Both the position numbers and the translations under genes were made by a program. 64,000 bases of DNA, taken from Euzebya sp. (GTDB lineage Bacteria; Actinomycetota; Nitriliruptoria; Euzebyales; Euzebyaceae). Below, piece by piece: positions 50,283 to 60,097 of the stretch. The notes beneath the pieces are model-generated. The model did no database searches. It was given only the letters and a program-made list of their open reading frames with translations, and was not told where the DNA came from. The stretch is taken from NCBI RefSeq assembly GCF_964222135.1, contig NZ_CAXQBR010000104.1, positions 43,271-107,270 on the forward strand, in the 5' to 3' direction. Position 1 is the first letter of the stretch. Each line of letters opens with the position of its first letter.

Positions 50283-51932
50283 ATGCTGTCCAACGACCCC
50301 GACTGGTACAAGCACGCGATCTTCTACGAGGTCGTCGTGCGCGGGTTCAACGACCACAACGGCGATGGCACGGGGGACATCCGCGGGTTGATCGACAAGC
50401 TCGACTACCTGCAGTGGCTGGGTGTCGACTGCCTCTGGCTGCTGCCCTTCTACGAGTCGCCGCTCCGCGACGGCGGCTACGACATCAGCGACTACTACAA
50501 GGTGCTGCCCGAGTTCGGTGACGTCACCGACGTGGCGGACCTGATCTCCGCCGCCCACGACCGGGGCATGCGGATCATCGCCGACATGGTGATGAACCAC
50601 ACCTCCGATGCCCACCCGTGGTTCCAGGAGGCCCGCGACCCGTCGAGCGACAAGCACGACTGGTACGTGTGGTCCGACACCGACGAGCGCTACAGCGACG
50701 CGCGGATCATCTTCGTCGACACCGAGAAGTCGAACTGGACGTACGACGCCAAGGCGGGCAAGTACTACTGGCACCGGTTCTTCAGCCACCAACCGGACCT
50801 CAACTACGACAACCCCGAGGTCGGCGAGGCCATGCTCGACGCCCTCCGGTTCTGGCTGAACATGGGGCTCGACGGGATGCGGCTCGACGCGATCCCGTAC
50901 CTGTTCGAGCGGGAGGGGACGAACTGCGAGAACCTCCCCGAGACCCACGAGTTCCTGAAGCGCGTCCGCAAGGTCGTCGATGACGAGTTCGACGACCGGA
51001 TCCTCCTCGCCGAGGCCAACCAGTGGCCCGAGGACGTCGTCGAGTACTTCGGGCAGGGCGACGGCGACGAGTGCCACATGGCCTTCCACTTCCCGGTCAT
51101 GCCGCGCATGTTCATGGCCGCCCGGCGTGAGGAGGCCAAGCCGATCATCGAGATCATGCGGTCGACGCCGGACATCCCCGAGAGCGCCCAGTGGGGCATC
51201 TTCCTGCGCAACCACGACGAGCTGACCCTCGAGATGGTCACCGACGAGGAGCGCGACTACATGTACGCGGTCTACGCGGCCGACCCGCGGATGCGGATGA
51301 ACGTCGGGATCCGCCGCCGGCTCGCGCCGCTGCTCGACAACGACCGCCGCCTGATCGAGCTCTTCCACGCGTTGCTGTTCAGCCTGCCGGGTAGCCCCGT
51401 CATGTACTACGGCGACGAGATCGGCATGGGGGACAACATCTACCTGGGTGACCGCGACGGGGTCCGCACGCCGATGCAGTGGACCCCCGACCGCAACGGC
51501 GGGTTCTCCTCCGCCGACTTCGCGGCCCTGTACCTCCCCCCGATCGTCGACCCGGTGTACGGCTACCAGGTCACCAACGTCGAGCAGCAGCAGCGCCAGA
51601 CCACCTCGCTGCTGCACTGGGTGCGGGACATGATGGGCATCCGCAAGCGCCACCCGGTGTTCGGCACCGGCACGTTCGAGGCGCTCGACAGCTCCAACCC
51701 GAAGGTGCTCGCCTTCCTGCGGGAGGATGCCGAGCAGCACGTGCTGGTCGTGGCGAACCTCGGCGCGACCGCCCAGTTCGTCCAGCTCGACCTGAGCCGG
51801 TTCGACGGCTGGCAGCCCGTGGAGATGCTCGGCCAGACCCCGTTCCCCCGCGTCGGGCAGCTCCCCTACCTGCTGACGCTGGCCGAGCGGGGTTGGTACT
51901 GGTTCGACCTGAAGGAACCGGACGAGGCATGA
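50283..51932 (+). CDS. treS: Trehalose synthase (maltose alpha-D-glucosyltransferase)
   Basis: A 549-aa GH13_16 enzyme that interconverts trehalose and maltose, supplying maltose for Mak. [30 protein letters not shown] starts the barrel. Catalytic residues are in [27 protein letters not shown] (Asp), [13 protein letters not shown] (Glu) and [12 protein letters not shown] (Asp). It lacks the C-terminal kinase fused in some TreS proteins; here that kinase is fused to GlgB instead. The gene starts 55 bp after glgE and overlaps mak-glgB by ATGA. Confidence 0.96.
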   Translation: MLSNDPDWYKHAIFYEVVVRGFNDHNGDGTGDIRGLIDKLDYLQWLGVDCLWLLPFYESPLRDGGYDISDYYKVLPEFGDVTDVADLISAAHDRGMRIIADMVMNHTSDAHPWFQEARDPSSDKHDWYVWSDTDERYSDARIIFVDTEKSNWTYDAKAGKYYWHRFFSHQPDLNYDNPEVGEAMLDALRFWLNMGLDGMRLDAIPYLFEREGTNCENLPETHEFLKRVRKVVDDEFDDRILLAEANQWPEDVVEYFGQGDGDECHMAFHFPVMPRMFMAARREEAKPIIEIMRSTPDIPESAQWGIFLRNHDELTLEMVTDEERDYMYAVYAADPRMRMNVGIRRRLAPLLDNDRRLIELFHALLFSLPGSPVMYYGDEIGMGDNIYLGDRDGVRTPMQWTPDRNGGFSSADFAALYLPPIVDPVYGYQVTNVEQQQRQTTSLLHWVRDMMGIRKRHPVFGTGTFEALDSSNPKVLAFLREDAEQHVLVVANLGATAQFVQLDLSRFDGWQPVEMLGQTPFPRVGQLPYLLTLAERGWYWFDLKEPDEA

Positions 51933-54900
51933 GCGACCAGACCACCACGACCCCAGCGGCGGCCGCGACCCGCGTCGCCCTGTCGGACCTGACCGAGTGG
52001 CTGCCGCGCCAGCGGTGGTTCAGCGCGAAGGACCGGCCCCTCGCCGACGCCACCGCCACCGATGCGGTCGAGGTGGATCGGGCCACGTCGACGTGGCTGG
52101 TCGTCGTCACGACCGGCTACGACGACGGCGGACCGGAGGACCGGTGGCTGCTGGCGCTGACCGCGGCGGGCGAGGACGCCGACCCGCTGGGCCACGTCGA
52201 CGACGTCCCCGTCGTCGACATCACCGCCCGCCCCGGCGCCGCGACCGCGCTGCTCGGTGCTGCCCGGACCCACGGGGTCCTCACCACCCTGGGCGGCCAG
52301 ACGGTCCGGTCGGTCCCCGTCGGCGAGGCACCCGCGGTCGAGGGGGGTGCGACCGGCCGCGTCCGGGCGATGGGGGTGGAGCAGTCCAACACCTCGCGGG
52401 TGGTCGGCGACGGGCTGGTCGTCAAGGTCATCCGCAAGCTGGAGCCCGGCCCGAACCCGGACATCGAGATCACCGCCGAGCTCACCCGGGAGCGCTTCCG
52501 CGGCGTGCCGGCCCTCCTCGGGGCGATCACCGGTCCCGACGACGAGGCCATGGTCACCGTCGCCGCGTTCGTGGCCGGGGCCCGGGGCGCCTGGGAGCTC
52601 GCCACCGACGAGGCCGCCGGGGTCGCGGACCACGGCATCGGCGCGCGGATGCGCGCCCTCGGGGCGCTGACCGCCGAGCTGCACGCCGAGCTCCGCGACG
52701 TCCTCCCCACCCTCGACGCCCAGCCGGTCGACACCGAGCGCTGGCACACCGCGCTCCGCGCCGAGGCCGAGCGCACCCGCGCGGTCCTGGCCGCCCGCGC
52801 ACCCGCGGCGGCCGCGGCCGTCCCCGCCGCGGTGGAGGACGCGATCGCCGACGCGCCGGCCACCCTCGGGCAGCTGCAGCGCATCCACGGGGACTACCAC
52901 CTCGGCCAGGTCCTGCTGGACCGCGAGGGCAGCTGGTGGATCCTCGACTTCGAGGGCGAGCCGGCCCGCCCGATCGCCGAGCGGCGCCAGCCGGCCAACC
53001 CGGCCAAGGACGTGGCCGGCATGCTCCGCTCCCTCGACTACGCCCGCGCCCAGGCGGTGCTGGCGGGAGGCGACCCGACGGCCGCCGCCGCCTGGGCGGA
53101 CGCCGCCCGCGCCGACTTCCTGGCCGGGTACGGCGACGCCGTCCTGCCGTGGCTCGGCGCGTTCGAGGTCGAGAAGCTCCTGTACGAGATCCGCTACGAA
53201 GCCGCCAACCGCCCGGACTGGCTCGGCATCCCGCTGGCCGCGCTGGGCATCGAGGAGGCCCCCGCCGTGAACGACCAGACCGACCCCACCACGCCGTCGA
53301 CGACCCCGGCGTCCCAGCCCACCGCGGCGTCACCGCCCGCGTCGTCGTCACCCCCCACCCCTCCCCCGAGGCGGAGCCGTGGCGGCGCGGCCGTGCCCGC
53401 GCCCCCGGGCGTCCGGGCACCCGCCCAGGGCGGGGAGGCCACCGGCGGCGAGGTCGCCGCGCCCGCGACCCCGGTCGGCGAGGAGACCGCCGGTGCCTCG
53501 GACGCGGCGCCGTCCGGTGCGTCCGATCCGGTGCCGTCCGCTGCGGCGGTCGACGCCGACGCGTCCGCGCTGGCGGAGGGACGCCTCCACGAGCCCCACC
53601 GCCTGCTCGGCTACCACCGGGACGGCGACGGGTGGGTGGTCCGCGCCTGGCGGCCGGGCGCGTCGTCGGTGGCCTACCTGGCCACGCCGGACGCCGACGA
53701 GGTGGAGGCCACCGAACGCGTGCCGGGCCTGTTCGAGGCCCGCGTCGCCGACCAGCCCGAGGTCGGCCGCTACCGGCTGCGCGTCGCCTACCCCGAGGGC
53801 GGCAGCTACGACCTGGTCGACCCCTACTCCTTCGAGCCGACCCTCGGCGAGATCGACCGGCACCTGATGAGCGAGGGCCGCCACGAGCAGGCCTGGACCG
53901 TCATGGGCGCGAACCGCCGGACGATGCACGGCATCACCGGCGTGGGCTTCGCCGTCTGGGCCCCCAACGCCCGCGCCGTCCGCGTGATCGGCGACTTCAA
54001 CTCCTGGGACGGGCGGCTGCACCCGATGCGCTCGCTGGGGTCGTCGGGGATCTGGGAGGTCTTCATCCCCGACGTCGCCGACGGCGCGTACTACAAGTAC
54101 GAGCTGGTCACCGCCGACGGAAGCCTGGCGACCCGCGCCGACCCCTGGGCGAAGTGGGCGGAGGTGCCCCCGGGCCAGGCGAGCCGGGTCTACACCTCCA
54201 CCTACGAACCCGAGCACCCGCGGCCCGACGTCGGCCAGCCGCACGACAGCCCGATGTCGATCTACGAGGTCCACCTGGCCTCGTGGCGCCACGGTGACGG
54301 CCAGCCGCTCAGCTACCGGGACCTCGCCCACGAGCTGGGTGCCTACCTGGACGAGATGGGCTTCACCCACGTCGAGTTCCTGCCGCCGGCCGAGCACCCC
54401 TTCGGCGGGTCGTGGGGCTACCAGGTCACCGGCCAGTTCGCGCCGACGTCGCGCTTCGGCAGCCCGGACGACTTCCGCTACCTGGTCGACCACCTGCACG
54501 GGCTCGGCATCGGCGTGATCGTCGACTGGGTGCCCGCCCACTTCCCGAAGGACGAGTGGGCCCTCCGCCGCTTCGACGGGACCGCGCTGTACGAGCACGA
54601 GGACCCCCGCCTGGGCGAGCACCCCGACTGGGGGACGATGGTCTTCAACTACGGCCGGACCGAGGTGCGGAACTTCATCACCGCCTCGGCGCTGTTCTGG
54701 ATCGAGGAGATGGGCGTCGACGCCCTCCGCGTCGATGCGGTCGCGTCGATGCTGTACCTCGACTACTCCCGCGAGGAGGGGCAGTGGATCCCGAACGAGT
54801 ACGGCGGGCGTGAGAACCTCCGCGCGGTCGAGCTCCTGCAGGAGGTCAACGCGACGGTCTACAAGCGCAACCCCGCCGCCTTCACGGTGGCGGAGGAGTC

Positions 54901-55720
54901 GACGGCCTGGCCGGGCGTGTCCCGCCCCACGCACCTGGGCGGCCTCGGCTTCGGGTTCAAGTGGAACATGGGGTGGATGCACGACACGTTGTCGTACTTC
55001 TCCAAGGACCCGATCTACCGGCGCTGGCACCACAACCAGCTGACGTTCGGGCTGATGTACGCCTTCAGCGAGAACTTCGTCCTGCCGCTGAGCCACGACG
55101 AGGTGGTGCACGGCAAGGGCAGCCTGATCGGCAAGATGCCCGGCGACCGCTGGCAGCAGTTCGCGAACCTGCGGGCGCTGTACGGCTGGATGTGGGGGCA
55201 CCCCGGCAAGCAGCTGCTGTTCATGGGCGGCGAGTTCGGTCAGGACCGCGAGTGGTCCGAGGAGCGCTCGCTCGACTGGCACCTGGTCGAGGAGGATTGG
55301 GGCCCGGAGCCGAACCGGCACGCGGGGCTGCAGAAGATGGTCGCCGACCTGAACGCGGCCTACCGGTCGCTTCCGGCCCTGTGGCGCAAGGACGTCACGT
55401 ACGAGGGCTTCAGCTGGATCGACGCGAACAACGCGGACGCGAACCTGCTGTCCTTCGCCCGGCACGGCGAGGCCGGGGACCCCGACGTGGTGGTGATCGC
55501 GAACCTCTCCCCCGCGCCGCAGCACGGGGTCCGGATCGGCCTTCCCTCGGCGGGGCACTGGGACGAGGTGTTCAACACCGATTCCGCGGTCTACGGCGGC
55601 GGCAACGTCGGGAACATGGGCGGCGTCACGGCGACGGACCAGGAGTGGCACGGCATGCCCGCCTCCGCCCTCGTCACCTGCCCGCCCCTCGCGGTGATCT
55701 GGCTACGGGCGAGCGGATAG
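51929..55720 (+). CDS. Maltokinase-glycogen branching enzyme fusion (Mak-GlgB)
   Basis: A single 1263-aa frame holding two enzymes. Residues 1-445 are maltokinase: [26 protein letters not shown] (near 320) and [12 protein letters not shown] (near 340); it makes maltose 1-phosphate for GlgE. A Pro/Ala/Ser/Thr-rich linker (about 447-545) leads to GlgB: two CBM48-like N domains ([47 protein letters not shown]), then the GH13_9 barrel with catalytic residues in [29 protein letters not shown] and [14 protein letters not shown]. An internal GTG (53267) with GAGGAGG 8 nt upstream could also give free GlgB (817 aa). It overlaps treS by ATGA. Confidence 0.93.
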   Translation: MSDQTTTTPAAAATRVALSDLTEWLPRQRWFSAKDRPLADATATDAVEVDRATSTWLVVVTTGYDDGGPEDRWLLALTAAGEDADPLGHVDDVPVVDITARPGAATALLGAARTHGVLTTLGGQTVRSVPVGEAPAVEGGATGRVRAMGVEQSNTSRVVGDGLVVKVIRKLEPGPNPDIEITAELTRERFRGVPALLGAITGPDDEAMVTVAAFVAGARGAWELATDEAAGVADHGIGARMRALGALTAELHAELRDVLPTLDAQPVDTERWHTALRAEAERTRAVLAARAPAAAAAVPAAVEDAIADAPATLGQLQRIHGDYHLGQVLLDREGSWWILDFEGEPARPIAERRQPANPAKDVAGMLRSLDYARAQAVLAGGDPTAAAAWADAARADFLAGYGDAVLPWLGAFEVEKLLYEIRYEAANRPDWLGIPLAALGIEEAPAVNDQTDPTTPSTTPASQPTAASPPASSSPPTPPPRRSRGGAAVPAPPGVRAPAQGGEATGGEVAAPATPVGEETAGASDAAPSGASDPVPSAAAVDADASALAEGRLHEPHRLLGYHRDGDGWVVRAWRPGASSVAYLATPDADEVEATERVPGLFEARVADQPEVGRYRLRVAYPEGGSYDLVDPYSFEPTLGEIDRHLMSEGRHEQAWTVMGANRRTMHGITGVGFAVWAPNARAVRVIGDFNSWDGRLHPMRSLGSSGIWEVFIPDVADGAYYKYELVTADGSLATRADPWAKWAEVPPGQASRVYTSTYEPEHPRPDVGQPHDSPMSIYEVHLASWRHGDGQPLSYRDLAHELGAYLDEMGFTHVEFLPPAEHPFGGSWGYQVTGQFAPTSRFGSPDDFRYLVDHLHGLGIGVIVDWVPAHFPKDEWALRRFDGTALYEHEDPRLGEHPDWGTMVFNYGRTEVRNFITASALFWIEEMGVDALRVDAVASMLYLDYSREEGQWIPNEYGGRENLRAVELLQEVNATVYKRNPAAFTVAEESTAWPGVSRPTHLGGLGFGFKWNMGWMHDTLSYFSKDPIYRRWHHNQLTFGLMYAFSENFVLPLSHDEVVHGKGSLIGKMPGDRWQQFANLRALYGWMWGHPGKQLLFMGGEFGQDREWSEERSLDWHLVEEDWGPEPNRHAGLQKMVADLNAAYRSLPALWRKDVTYEGFSWIDANNADANLLSFARHGEAGDPDVVVIANLSPAPQHGVRIGLPSAGHWDEVFNTDSAVYGGGNVGNMGGVTATDQEWHGMPASALVTCPPLAVIWLRASG
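53252..53269 (+). promoter_or_regulatory. Internal Shine-Dalgarno and GTG inside mak-glgB
   Basis: GAGGAGG (53252-53258), then 8 nt, then GTG (53267-53269), in frame, at the junction where maltokinase homology ends and the linker begins. It looks like the start of an ancestral separate glgB and may still be used. Confidence 0.55.
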
Positions 55721-55741
55721 GTCGGGCACCGAGGTTGGGCG

Positions 55742-55785
55742 CGATCGGGGCCTAGCTCGCCTCCGGGCGACGCAGGCCCCGATCG
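55742..55785 (+). terminator. Long hairpin terminator after mak-glgB
   Basis: CGATCGGGGCCT pairs perfectly with AGGCCCCGATCG (12 bp) around a 20-nt loop, 21 bp after the glgB stop. It ends the glgE operon. Confidence 0.75.
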
Positions 55786-55829
55786 TGGCCCATGAGGGGA
55801 CCGCTCCGGGCGCGTCGGGAGCCGGCCCG

Positions 55830-56010
55830 CAATCGACCCACGGGCGCACCGCAGGACCGCCGCGTGTGCCGCCCCGCCCGCCATCGCACCACGGGCGACT
55901 CACGCGAAGTCGGCACGCTCCCGGATGCCCGCCATCGCACCACGGGCGACTCACGCGAGGTCGGCACGCTGCCAGATGCCCGCCATCGCACCACGGGCGC
56001 AGGGCGGACC
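55830..56010. repeat. 51-bp-period repeat array, downstream side of the second AbiEi/DUF559-like gene
   Basis: CCATCGCACCACGGGCG begins at 55881, 55932 and 55983, exactly 51 bp apart; a degenerate fourth copy (AATCGACCCACGGGCG) begins one period earlier. The two full units differ at only a few positions. Each copy can fold as a small hairpin (GCCCG...CGGGC). The array fills most of the 304-bp non-coding gap between glgB and this gene. Confidence 0.9.
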
Positions 56011-56024
56011 GGAGGGGGCGACGA

Positions 56025-56963
56025 TCAGGCCGCGTGGCGGTAGCCGGGGAAGTAGCGGCGCCAGGTGTCGTCCCGGACGGTGACCCCGACGACGCCCTGA
56101 TCCACGAGCGCCTGCTCGACGCGGCGGAGGGTGGCGCCGGGATCGGCGTAGATCCCATCGGATCGCACGACGACGAGGCGCACCCGTCGGTGGTCGAGCA
56201 CCTCCCGGCGGGTGATGTCGTGCTGCCACTGGGTGGTGGACTCGGCGTGGTGCCGACCTTCGTACTCCACCGCGACCCTCCACCCCGGCCAGCAGAGGTC
56301 GAGGCGCACGACGACCCGGCCGTCGTCGTCGCACAGCTCGTGCGCGACGACGGGTTCCGGGAGGCCGGCCAGGACGAGCAGCAGGCGGAGCCTCGTCTCC
56401 ATGGGGGAGTCGACACCCTCCCGGACCAGCCCCATGGCCCGCCGAGCAAGCCGGGCTCCCGGTCCCGTGTACGCCTCCGCGCCGTCCACCAGCTCGCCCG
56501 GGGTCACCACCCCGGCCTTCACCAAGGAGTCGCCCAGCACGACCAGGTCGACCAGCCCCAAGCTCGTGGCCATCTCCAGGACGCACTGCGTGGGGGACGA
56601 CATCGGGAGGGAACGGTGCCACACCACCTGGTCACCGAGGCTCACGCGGTGTGAGCGGAGCCCGTCCCGGCGGCTGCGATGCCGGCCCGGCGGGAACGCC
56701 ACGTGCACGTCAGCGTCGTCCGGCACGCACCCCCCGAGCAGCACCGCCGCGGTGCTGTGGCAGATCCGGCCGCCGGGACCGGCGATCTTCAAGGCTGCGC
56801 GCGCCAGGAGGTGCACCGTGACCTTGACGTCCGCCGAGACGTAGGAGTCGTGGAACAGCCGCCGGTAGCCCGAGCTGAGGAGGTTGTCGGCGGGGAGTCC
56901 CGCCAGACGTGCCTCCGCACGGCTGAAGGGCGTTCGCGGGTCGAACGGGGTGTCATCGGCCAT
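56025..56963 (-). CDS. AbiEi-like protein with C-terminal DUF559 nuclease-like domain
   Basis: A 312-aa protein. The N-terminal part (FSRAEARLAGLPADNLLSSGYRRLFHDSYVSADVKVT, ICHSTAAVLLGG) matches AbiEi-like winged-helix proteins of actinobacteria. The C terminus has a DUF559 / PD-(D/E)xK-like core: VDSPMETRLRLLLVLAGLPEP, VVVRLDLCWPGWRVAVEYEGRHH, and TRREVLDHRRVRLVVV; the Asp, Glu and following H residues are in the expected order. No AbiEii partner is adjacent. ATG 56963 is used; ATG 56975 is also possible. Repeats with a 51-bp period flank both ends. It may act on DNA; target unknown. Confidence 0.78.
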   Translation of the reverse strand: MADDTPFDPRTPFSRAEARLAGLPADNLLSSGYRRLFHDSYVSADVKVTVHLLARAALKIAGPGGRICHSTAAVLLGGCVPDDADVHVAFPPGRHRSRRDGLRSHRVSLGDQVVWHRSLPMSSPTQCVLEMATSLGLVDLVVLGDSLVKAGVVTPGELVDGAEAYTGPGARLARRAMGLVREGVDSPMETRLRLLLVLAGLPEPVVAHELCDDDGRVVVRLDLCWPGWRVAVEYEGRHHAESTTQWQHDITRREVLDHRRVRLVVVRSDGIYADPGATLRRVEQALVDQGVVGVTVRDDTWRRYFPGYRHAA

Positions 56964-57003
56964 GGACCGGAGCATGCCGCGCGGGTCGATGCCGCCCCTC
57001 GAG

Positions 57004-57013
57004 TTGTCCACAA
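57004..57013. promoter_or_regulatory. DnaA-box-like site upstream of the second AbiEi/DUF559-like gene
   Basis: TTGTCCACAA, which matches the DnaA box of high-G+C actinobacteria (TTGTCCACA). It lies about 40 nt before ATG 56963, close to where TGTGGATAA lies before the other such gene. Confidence 0.5.
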
Positions 57014-57042
57014 CCCCGCCCAGCGCGTTGGCCCGGACCGGT

Positions 57043-57184
57043 CCCCCGCCATCGCACCGCGGGCGCACGACGAGGCGTCGACCGCGCACGACATCCCTGC
57101 CACCGCACCACGGGCGACTCACGCGGACACGGCGAGCGCACCAGCCCCCGCCATCGCACCGCGGGCGCACGACGAGGCGTCGAC
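57043..57184. repeat. 51-bp-period repeat array, upstream side of the second AbiEi/DUF559-like gene
   Basis: CCATCGCACC (57049), CCACCGCACC (57100) and CCATCGCACC (57151) are each 51 bp apart, with CGGGCG following each. The first and third units share a 40-bp identical block (57043-57082 and 57145-57184); the middle unit is closer to the downstream-side array (ACTCACGCG follows it). Confidence 0.9.
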
Positions 57185-57221
57185 GGCGCCTCGCCCTCGA
57201 CGGGCCTAACCCCCGGCGGCC

Positions 57222-58217
57222 CTACCCCTCCACGACCGTGGTCCAGCCGAACGGGTCCTCGGCCTGGCCGCGCTGGATGGCGAGGAGGGTCTCGCGGAGG
57301 TGGGCGGTGTGGGGTCCCATCTGGCCGTCCCGGACCTGGACGGACTTGCCATCGATCACCAGGTGCCCGACCGGGGCGAGCACGGCGGCGGTGCCCGCCA
57401 GGACGGCCTCGGCGGTGTCCACGCAGCCGGCGAGCTCGTCGACGGTGAGGGTGCGCTCCTCGACCTCGAGCCCCTCGGACCGCGCCAGCCGCAGCACCGA
57501 GTCCCGCGTGATCCCGTGCAGGAACGACGTGTCCAGCGCACGGGTGACGACGGTGTCGCCGTCGATCATGAGGAAGTTGGCGGCGCCGGTCTCCTGGATC
57601 TCCCCGCCGGGGGCGAAGAGGACCTGGTCGGCGTCGTGCTCCGCCATCGCCCGGCGGGTGACCCCGAGGGCCATGGCGTAGTTCGCGCCGGTCTTGATCT
57701 CACCGAACTGCGGGGTGGTCCGGGGCAGCTCGGTCTCCACGGCCACGGTCAAGGTCCGCGAGGAGTCGAAGTAGTCACCGACCGGCGAGGCCAGCACGTA
57801 CAGCAGGGCGGTCTCGGACGGCCGGGCCGCCGCGCCGATGTTCGGCTCGGTCCCGAGCAGCACCGGGCGCAGGTACAGCGCGCCGGGGGCGTCGGGGGCC
57901 TCGGCCAGGTTCGCCGCGACCACGTCGGTGATGAGGGCGGTCAGCTGCTCGGTGGGCGGGACCGGCAGGTACAGCATCTCGGCGCTGCGGCGCATCCGGG
58001 CCACGTGGGCGTCCAGCCGGAAGATCCGCACGACGCCGTCGACGCCCTTGTGGGCCTTCAACCCCTCGAAGCAGGAGGACCCGTAGTGCAGCGCGTGGGC
58101 GGCGGGGCTGAGGGTCAGGGGGCCCGTCCGGTCCAGCACCGACGAGGTCCAGGCACCGTCGACGTAGGTCGCCGTGCCCATGGTCGCCGCGAACTCCGAA
58201 CCGAATGACGTGGCCAT
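57222..58217 (-). CDS. ilvE: Branched-chain amino acid aminotransferase
   Basis: A 331-aa class-IV aminotransferase for leucine, isoleucine and valine. The PLP Lys is in FGEIKTGANYAMALGVTRRAMAEHDADQVLF, with LHYGSSCFEGLKAHKG near the N terminus, ALYLRPVLLGTEPNIG, and EIQETGAANFLMIDGD and GITRDSVLRLARSEGLEVEER further on. GGAAGGAG lies 6 nt before ATG 58217. A leader hairpin and a TACGCT -10 box lie upstream, so attenuation is possible. Confidence 0.94.
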   Translation of the reverse strand: MATSFGSEFAATMGTATYVDGAWTSSVLDRTGPLTLSPAAHALHYGSSCFEGLKAHKGVDGVVRIFRLDAHVARMRRSAEMLYLPVPPTEQLTALITDVVAANLAEAPDAPGALYLRPVLLGTEPNIGAAARPSETALLYVLASPVGDYFDSSRTLTVAVETELPRTTPQFGEIKTGANYAMALGVTRRAMAEHDADQVLFAPGGEIQETGAANFLMIDGDTVVTRALDTSFLHGITRDSVLRLARSEGLEVEERTLTVDELAGCVDTAEAVLAGTAAVLAPVGHLVIDGKSVQVRDGQMGPHTAHLRETLLAIQRGQAEDPFGWTTVVEG

Positions 58218-58236
58218 GGACCGCTCCTTCCCCGGT

Positions 58237-58255
58237 GGGGCACACCGCGTGCCCC
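58237..58255 (-). promoter_or_regulatory. Leader hairpin of ilvE
   Basis: GGGGCAC-accgc-GTGCCCC, a perfect 7-bp stem in the leader, between the -10 box (TACGCT, minus strand, 58271-58266) and the ribosome binding site. It may be a simple attenuator or mRNA stabiliser; no leader peptide rich in Leu/Val/Ile is evident. Confidence 0.5.
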
Positions 58256-58265
58256 TCGGATGCCC

Positions 58266-58271
58266 AGCGTA
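58266..58271 (-). promoter_or_regulatory. TACGCT -10 box of ilvE
   Basis: TACGCT on the minus strand, 48 nt before ATG 58217, with the leader hairpin downstream. Confidence 0.4.
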
Positions 58272-58391
58272 GAGCCTGCGTCCCAGCCAATGCTGGACCA
58301 CCCCGCCGCCCGGCCGGAGCGGACTAGTCCGTCGTGGCCAACTTGCATCTGGTCGTCCTGTTACCAGCAGTTCGTGGCGTTAACTGTAGGT

Positions 58392-58625
58392 ATGGACACG
58401 GGGACTCAGGATGAGGTCGTGGAGACGGTGGTGATGACCCCGGCGCGCCACCGCGAGGAGGCGGAGGCGCCCGAGATCGTCCCCCGCTGGGCTCCGCCCG
58501 GCTGGCACAGGCGACCACCGGCGACGGTGTGGGACGACGAGACCATCCGCCGTCTCACGTCCGAGCTGGACCCCGAGACCGCCGAGGCCGCACCTCCCCC
58601 TCCCCCTCCGCCGCGCTGGCTGTAG
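58392..58625 (+). CDS. Small hypothetical protein, 77 aa
   Basis: I do not recognise this protein. It is acidic and Pro-rich, with a central RWAPPGWHRRPPATVWDDETIRRLTSELDPETAE and a polyproline tail ending PPPPPPPRWL. It is probably disordered. The leader upstream is relatively A+T-rich (GTTAACTGTAGGTATG), and a perfect palindrome GGACTAGTCC (58321-58330) lies 62 bp before the start. Expression is plausible but unproven. Confidence 0.5.
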   Translation: MDTGTQDEVVETVVMTPARHREEAEAPEIVPRWAPPGWHRRPPATVWDDETIRRLTSELDPETAEAAPPPPPPPRWL

Positions 58626-58636
58626 CGCCCGGTGCA

Positions 58637-60097
58637 TCACCCCTGGAGGAACGTCCCCCCGGCATCGTTGCCCGCGGCGCGCCACCCCTCCGCGTCGGTG
58701 ATCTCCCCCCAGCGGAAGCAGTCCTCGCACCCGGTGAGGTCGTAGGTGTTCTCCTCGAACGTGATGCTGCCGTCGGTGTAGAGCTCGGTGTCGTCGTTGT
58801 CGACGTAGAACGACACCGACCCCTCGACCACGGGGGCGAAGTGGTTGTCGCGGACCTCGAGGCCCTCGATGGTGAACGGGTTGCCCGTGACCTCGCTGTC
58901 GCGCTCGTAGTGCACCGCGGACAGCTCGAGGGCGTTGCCGACCAGCACGTTGCCGGTCACGACCGCGTCGGACACGCCGTGGACGGCGAGGCCGGCGCCG
59001 AGCTCCCCCGCCGCCGGCCCGAACCCGTTGCCGCGGACGGTGTTGCCGCGCACGACCGCGCCGTCGGAGACCTCGAGGAAGATGCCCATGACCTCGTTGG
59101 CCTCCGCGACGTTGTCGGTCACGGTGATGTCGGTGTTGTCGAGGTCGAACCAGATGCCCGGACCGCCGTTGTGGTGGACCCAGGACCCGTCGAACACCGC
59201 CCCGTCGGTGTGCTTGAACTTCGTGCCGCCGGCCTCCCAGAACCACTCGTAGCCGAGGGTGCCGTTGTAGGCGATCTCGACGTCGGTGACGGTGAGGCCG
59301 CCGACGCCCTCCCCGCCGACCCCCCACTGGCCGTTGTGGGTGATCGTCGACGCCGACAGCGGCGACCCCTCCCCCATGGCGATCCCTCCCCCGTGGTTCT
59401 CGGTGACCACCAGGTCGGTCAGCACCCACCCGGCGCCGCGGGGTTCGACCGCACCCCGTTGGGAGGGGGAGGAGTAGCGGGTGATCGTGAGGCCGCGGAC
59501 CTCGACGTCGTCGGCCTCCGAGCCGATGGCGAGGTCGGTGACGCTGAGCTCGAGCGGCTCGCGGCGGTCGGGGGGGTCGAAGACGACGAGCTGGTCGACG
59601 TCATAGTCGAAGAACCACTCCCCCGGCGCGTCGACGTCGTCGCGGGTCGGGGCGTGCTGCAGCCGCTCGCGGCCGGCCCACAGCTCGTGGTGGGCGGCGT
59701 CGCGCTCGAACCCCTCGATCATCTGGCCGTGGATGAACGCCTCCTCGGTGCGGCCGTCGAGGACGAAGCGCTCGCCGTCGGGCTCGAACGCGGCCGGGTC
59801 GAGGACCACCGCTCCGGACATGACCGCGCCGGGCTCTCCGACGATCACGTCGCCGTCGTCGGGGAGGAGGGTCTGCTCGCGGTGCACGCCCGCGGCGACG
59901 ACGAACGTGGTGCCGGGGTCGGCACGGCCGGTGATCTCGGCGAAGTCGTCACCGACCTCGAGCCGGACGTGGGGGCCGTCGACGACCCCGCCGGTCACCT
60001 CGAGGGGGTTGAGGAGGAGCGCACCGGCAGCGGCGCCCGCCCCGAGGCCCACGACGAGGGCGACCGCGGCGGTCGCCAGCCCCGCCCGGCTCGTCAT
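58637..60097 (-). CDS. Exported right-handed parallel beta-helix protein
   Basis: A 486-aa protein with a signal-anchor-like N terminus (GLATAAVALVVGLGAGAAAGALLL, about residues 6-29). The remainder has beta-helix (pectate-lyase/PbH1-like) rungs: V-x-G-L-T-I-T, ..VTENHGGGIAMG, ..ITHNGQWGVGG.., ..IAYNGTLGYEW.., ..VHHNGGPGIWFD, ..VTDNVAEANEVMGIFLE.., VRGNTVRGNGFG and so on, at about 22-30 residues each. It probably binds or cleaves polysaccharide outside the cell. It overlaps the hydrolase gene upstream by ATGA. Confidence 0.85.
   Translation of the reverse strand: MTSRAGLATAAVALVVGLGAGAAAGALLLNPLEVTGGVVDGPHVRLEVGDDFAEITGRADPGTTFVVAAGVHREQTLLPDDGDVIVGEPGAVMSGAVVLDPAAFEPDGERFVLDGRTEEAFIHGQMIEGFERDAAHHELWAGRERLQHAPTRDDVDAPGEWFFDYDVDQLVVFDPPDRREPLELSVTDLAIGSEADDVEVRGLTITRYSSPSQRGAVEPRGAGWVLTDLVVTENHGGGIAMGEGSPLSASTITHNGQWGVGGEGVGGLTVTDVEIAYNGTLGYEWFWEAGGTKFKHTDGAVFDGSWVHHNGGPGIWFDLDNTDITVTDNVAEANEVMGIFLEVSDGAVVRGNTVRGNGFGPAAGELGAGLAVHGVSDAVVTGNVLVGNALELSAVHYERDSEVTGNPFTIEGLEVRDNHFAPVVEGSVSFYVDNDDTELYTDGSITFEENTYDLTGCEDCFRWGEITDAEGWRAAGNDAGGTFLQG

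Noticed and set aside
55830..57184. CRISPR array
   Set aside because: The 51-bp units have near-identical 'spacers', few copies, lie on both sides of a gene, and no cas genes are present.
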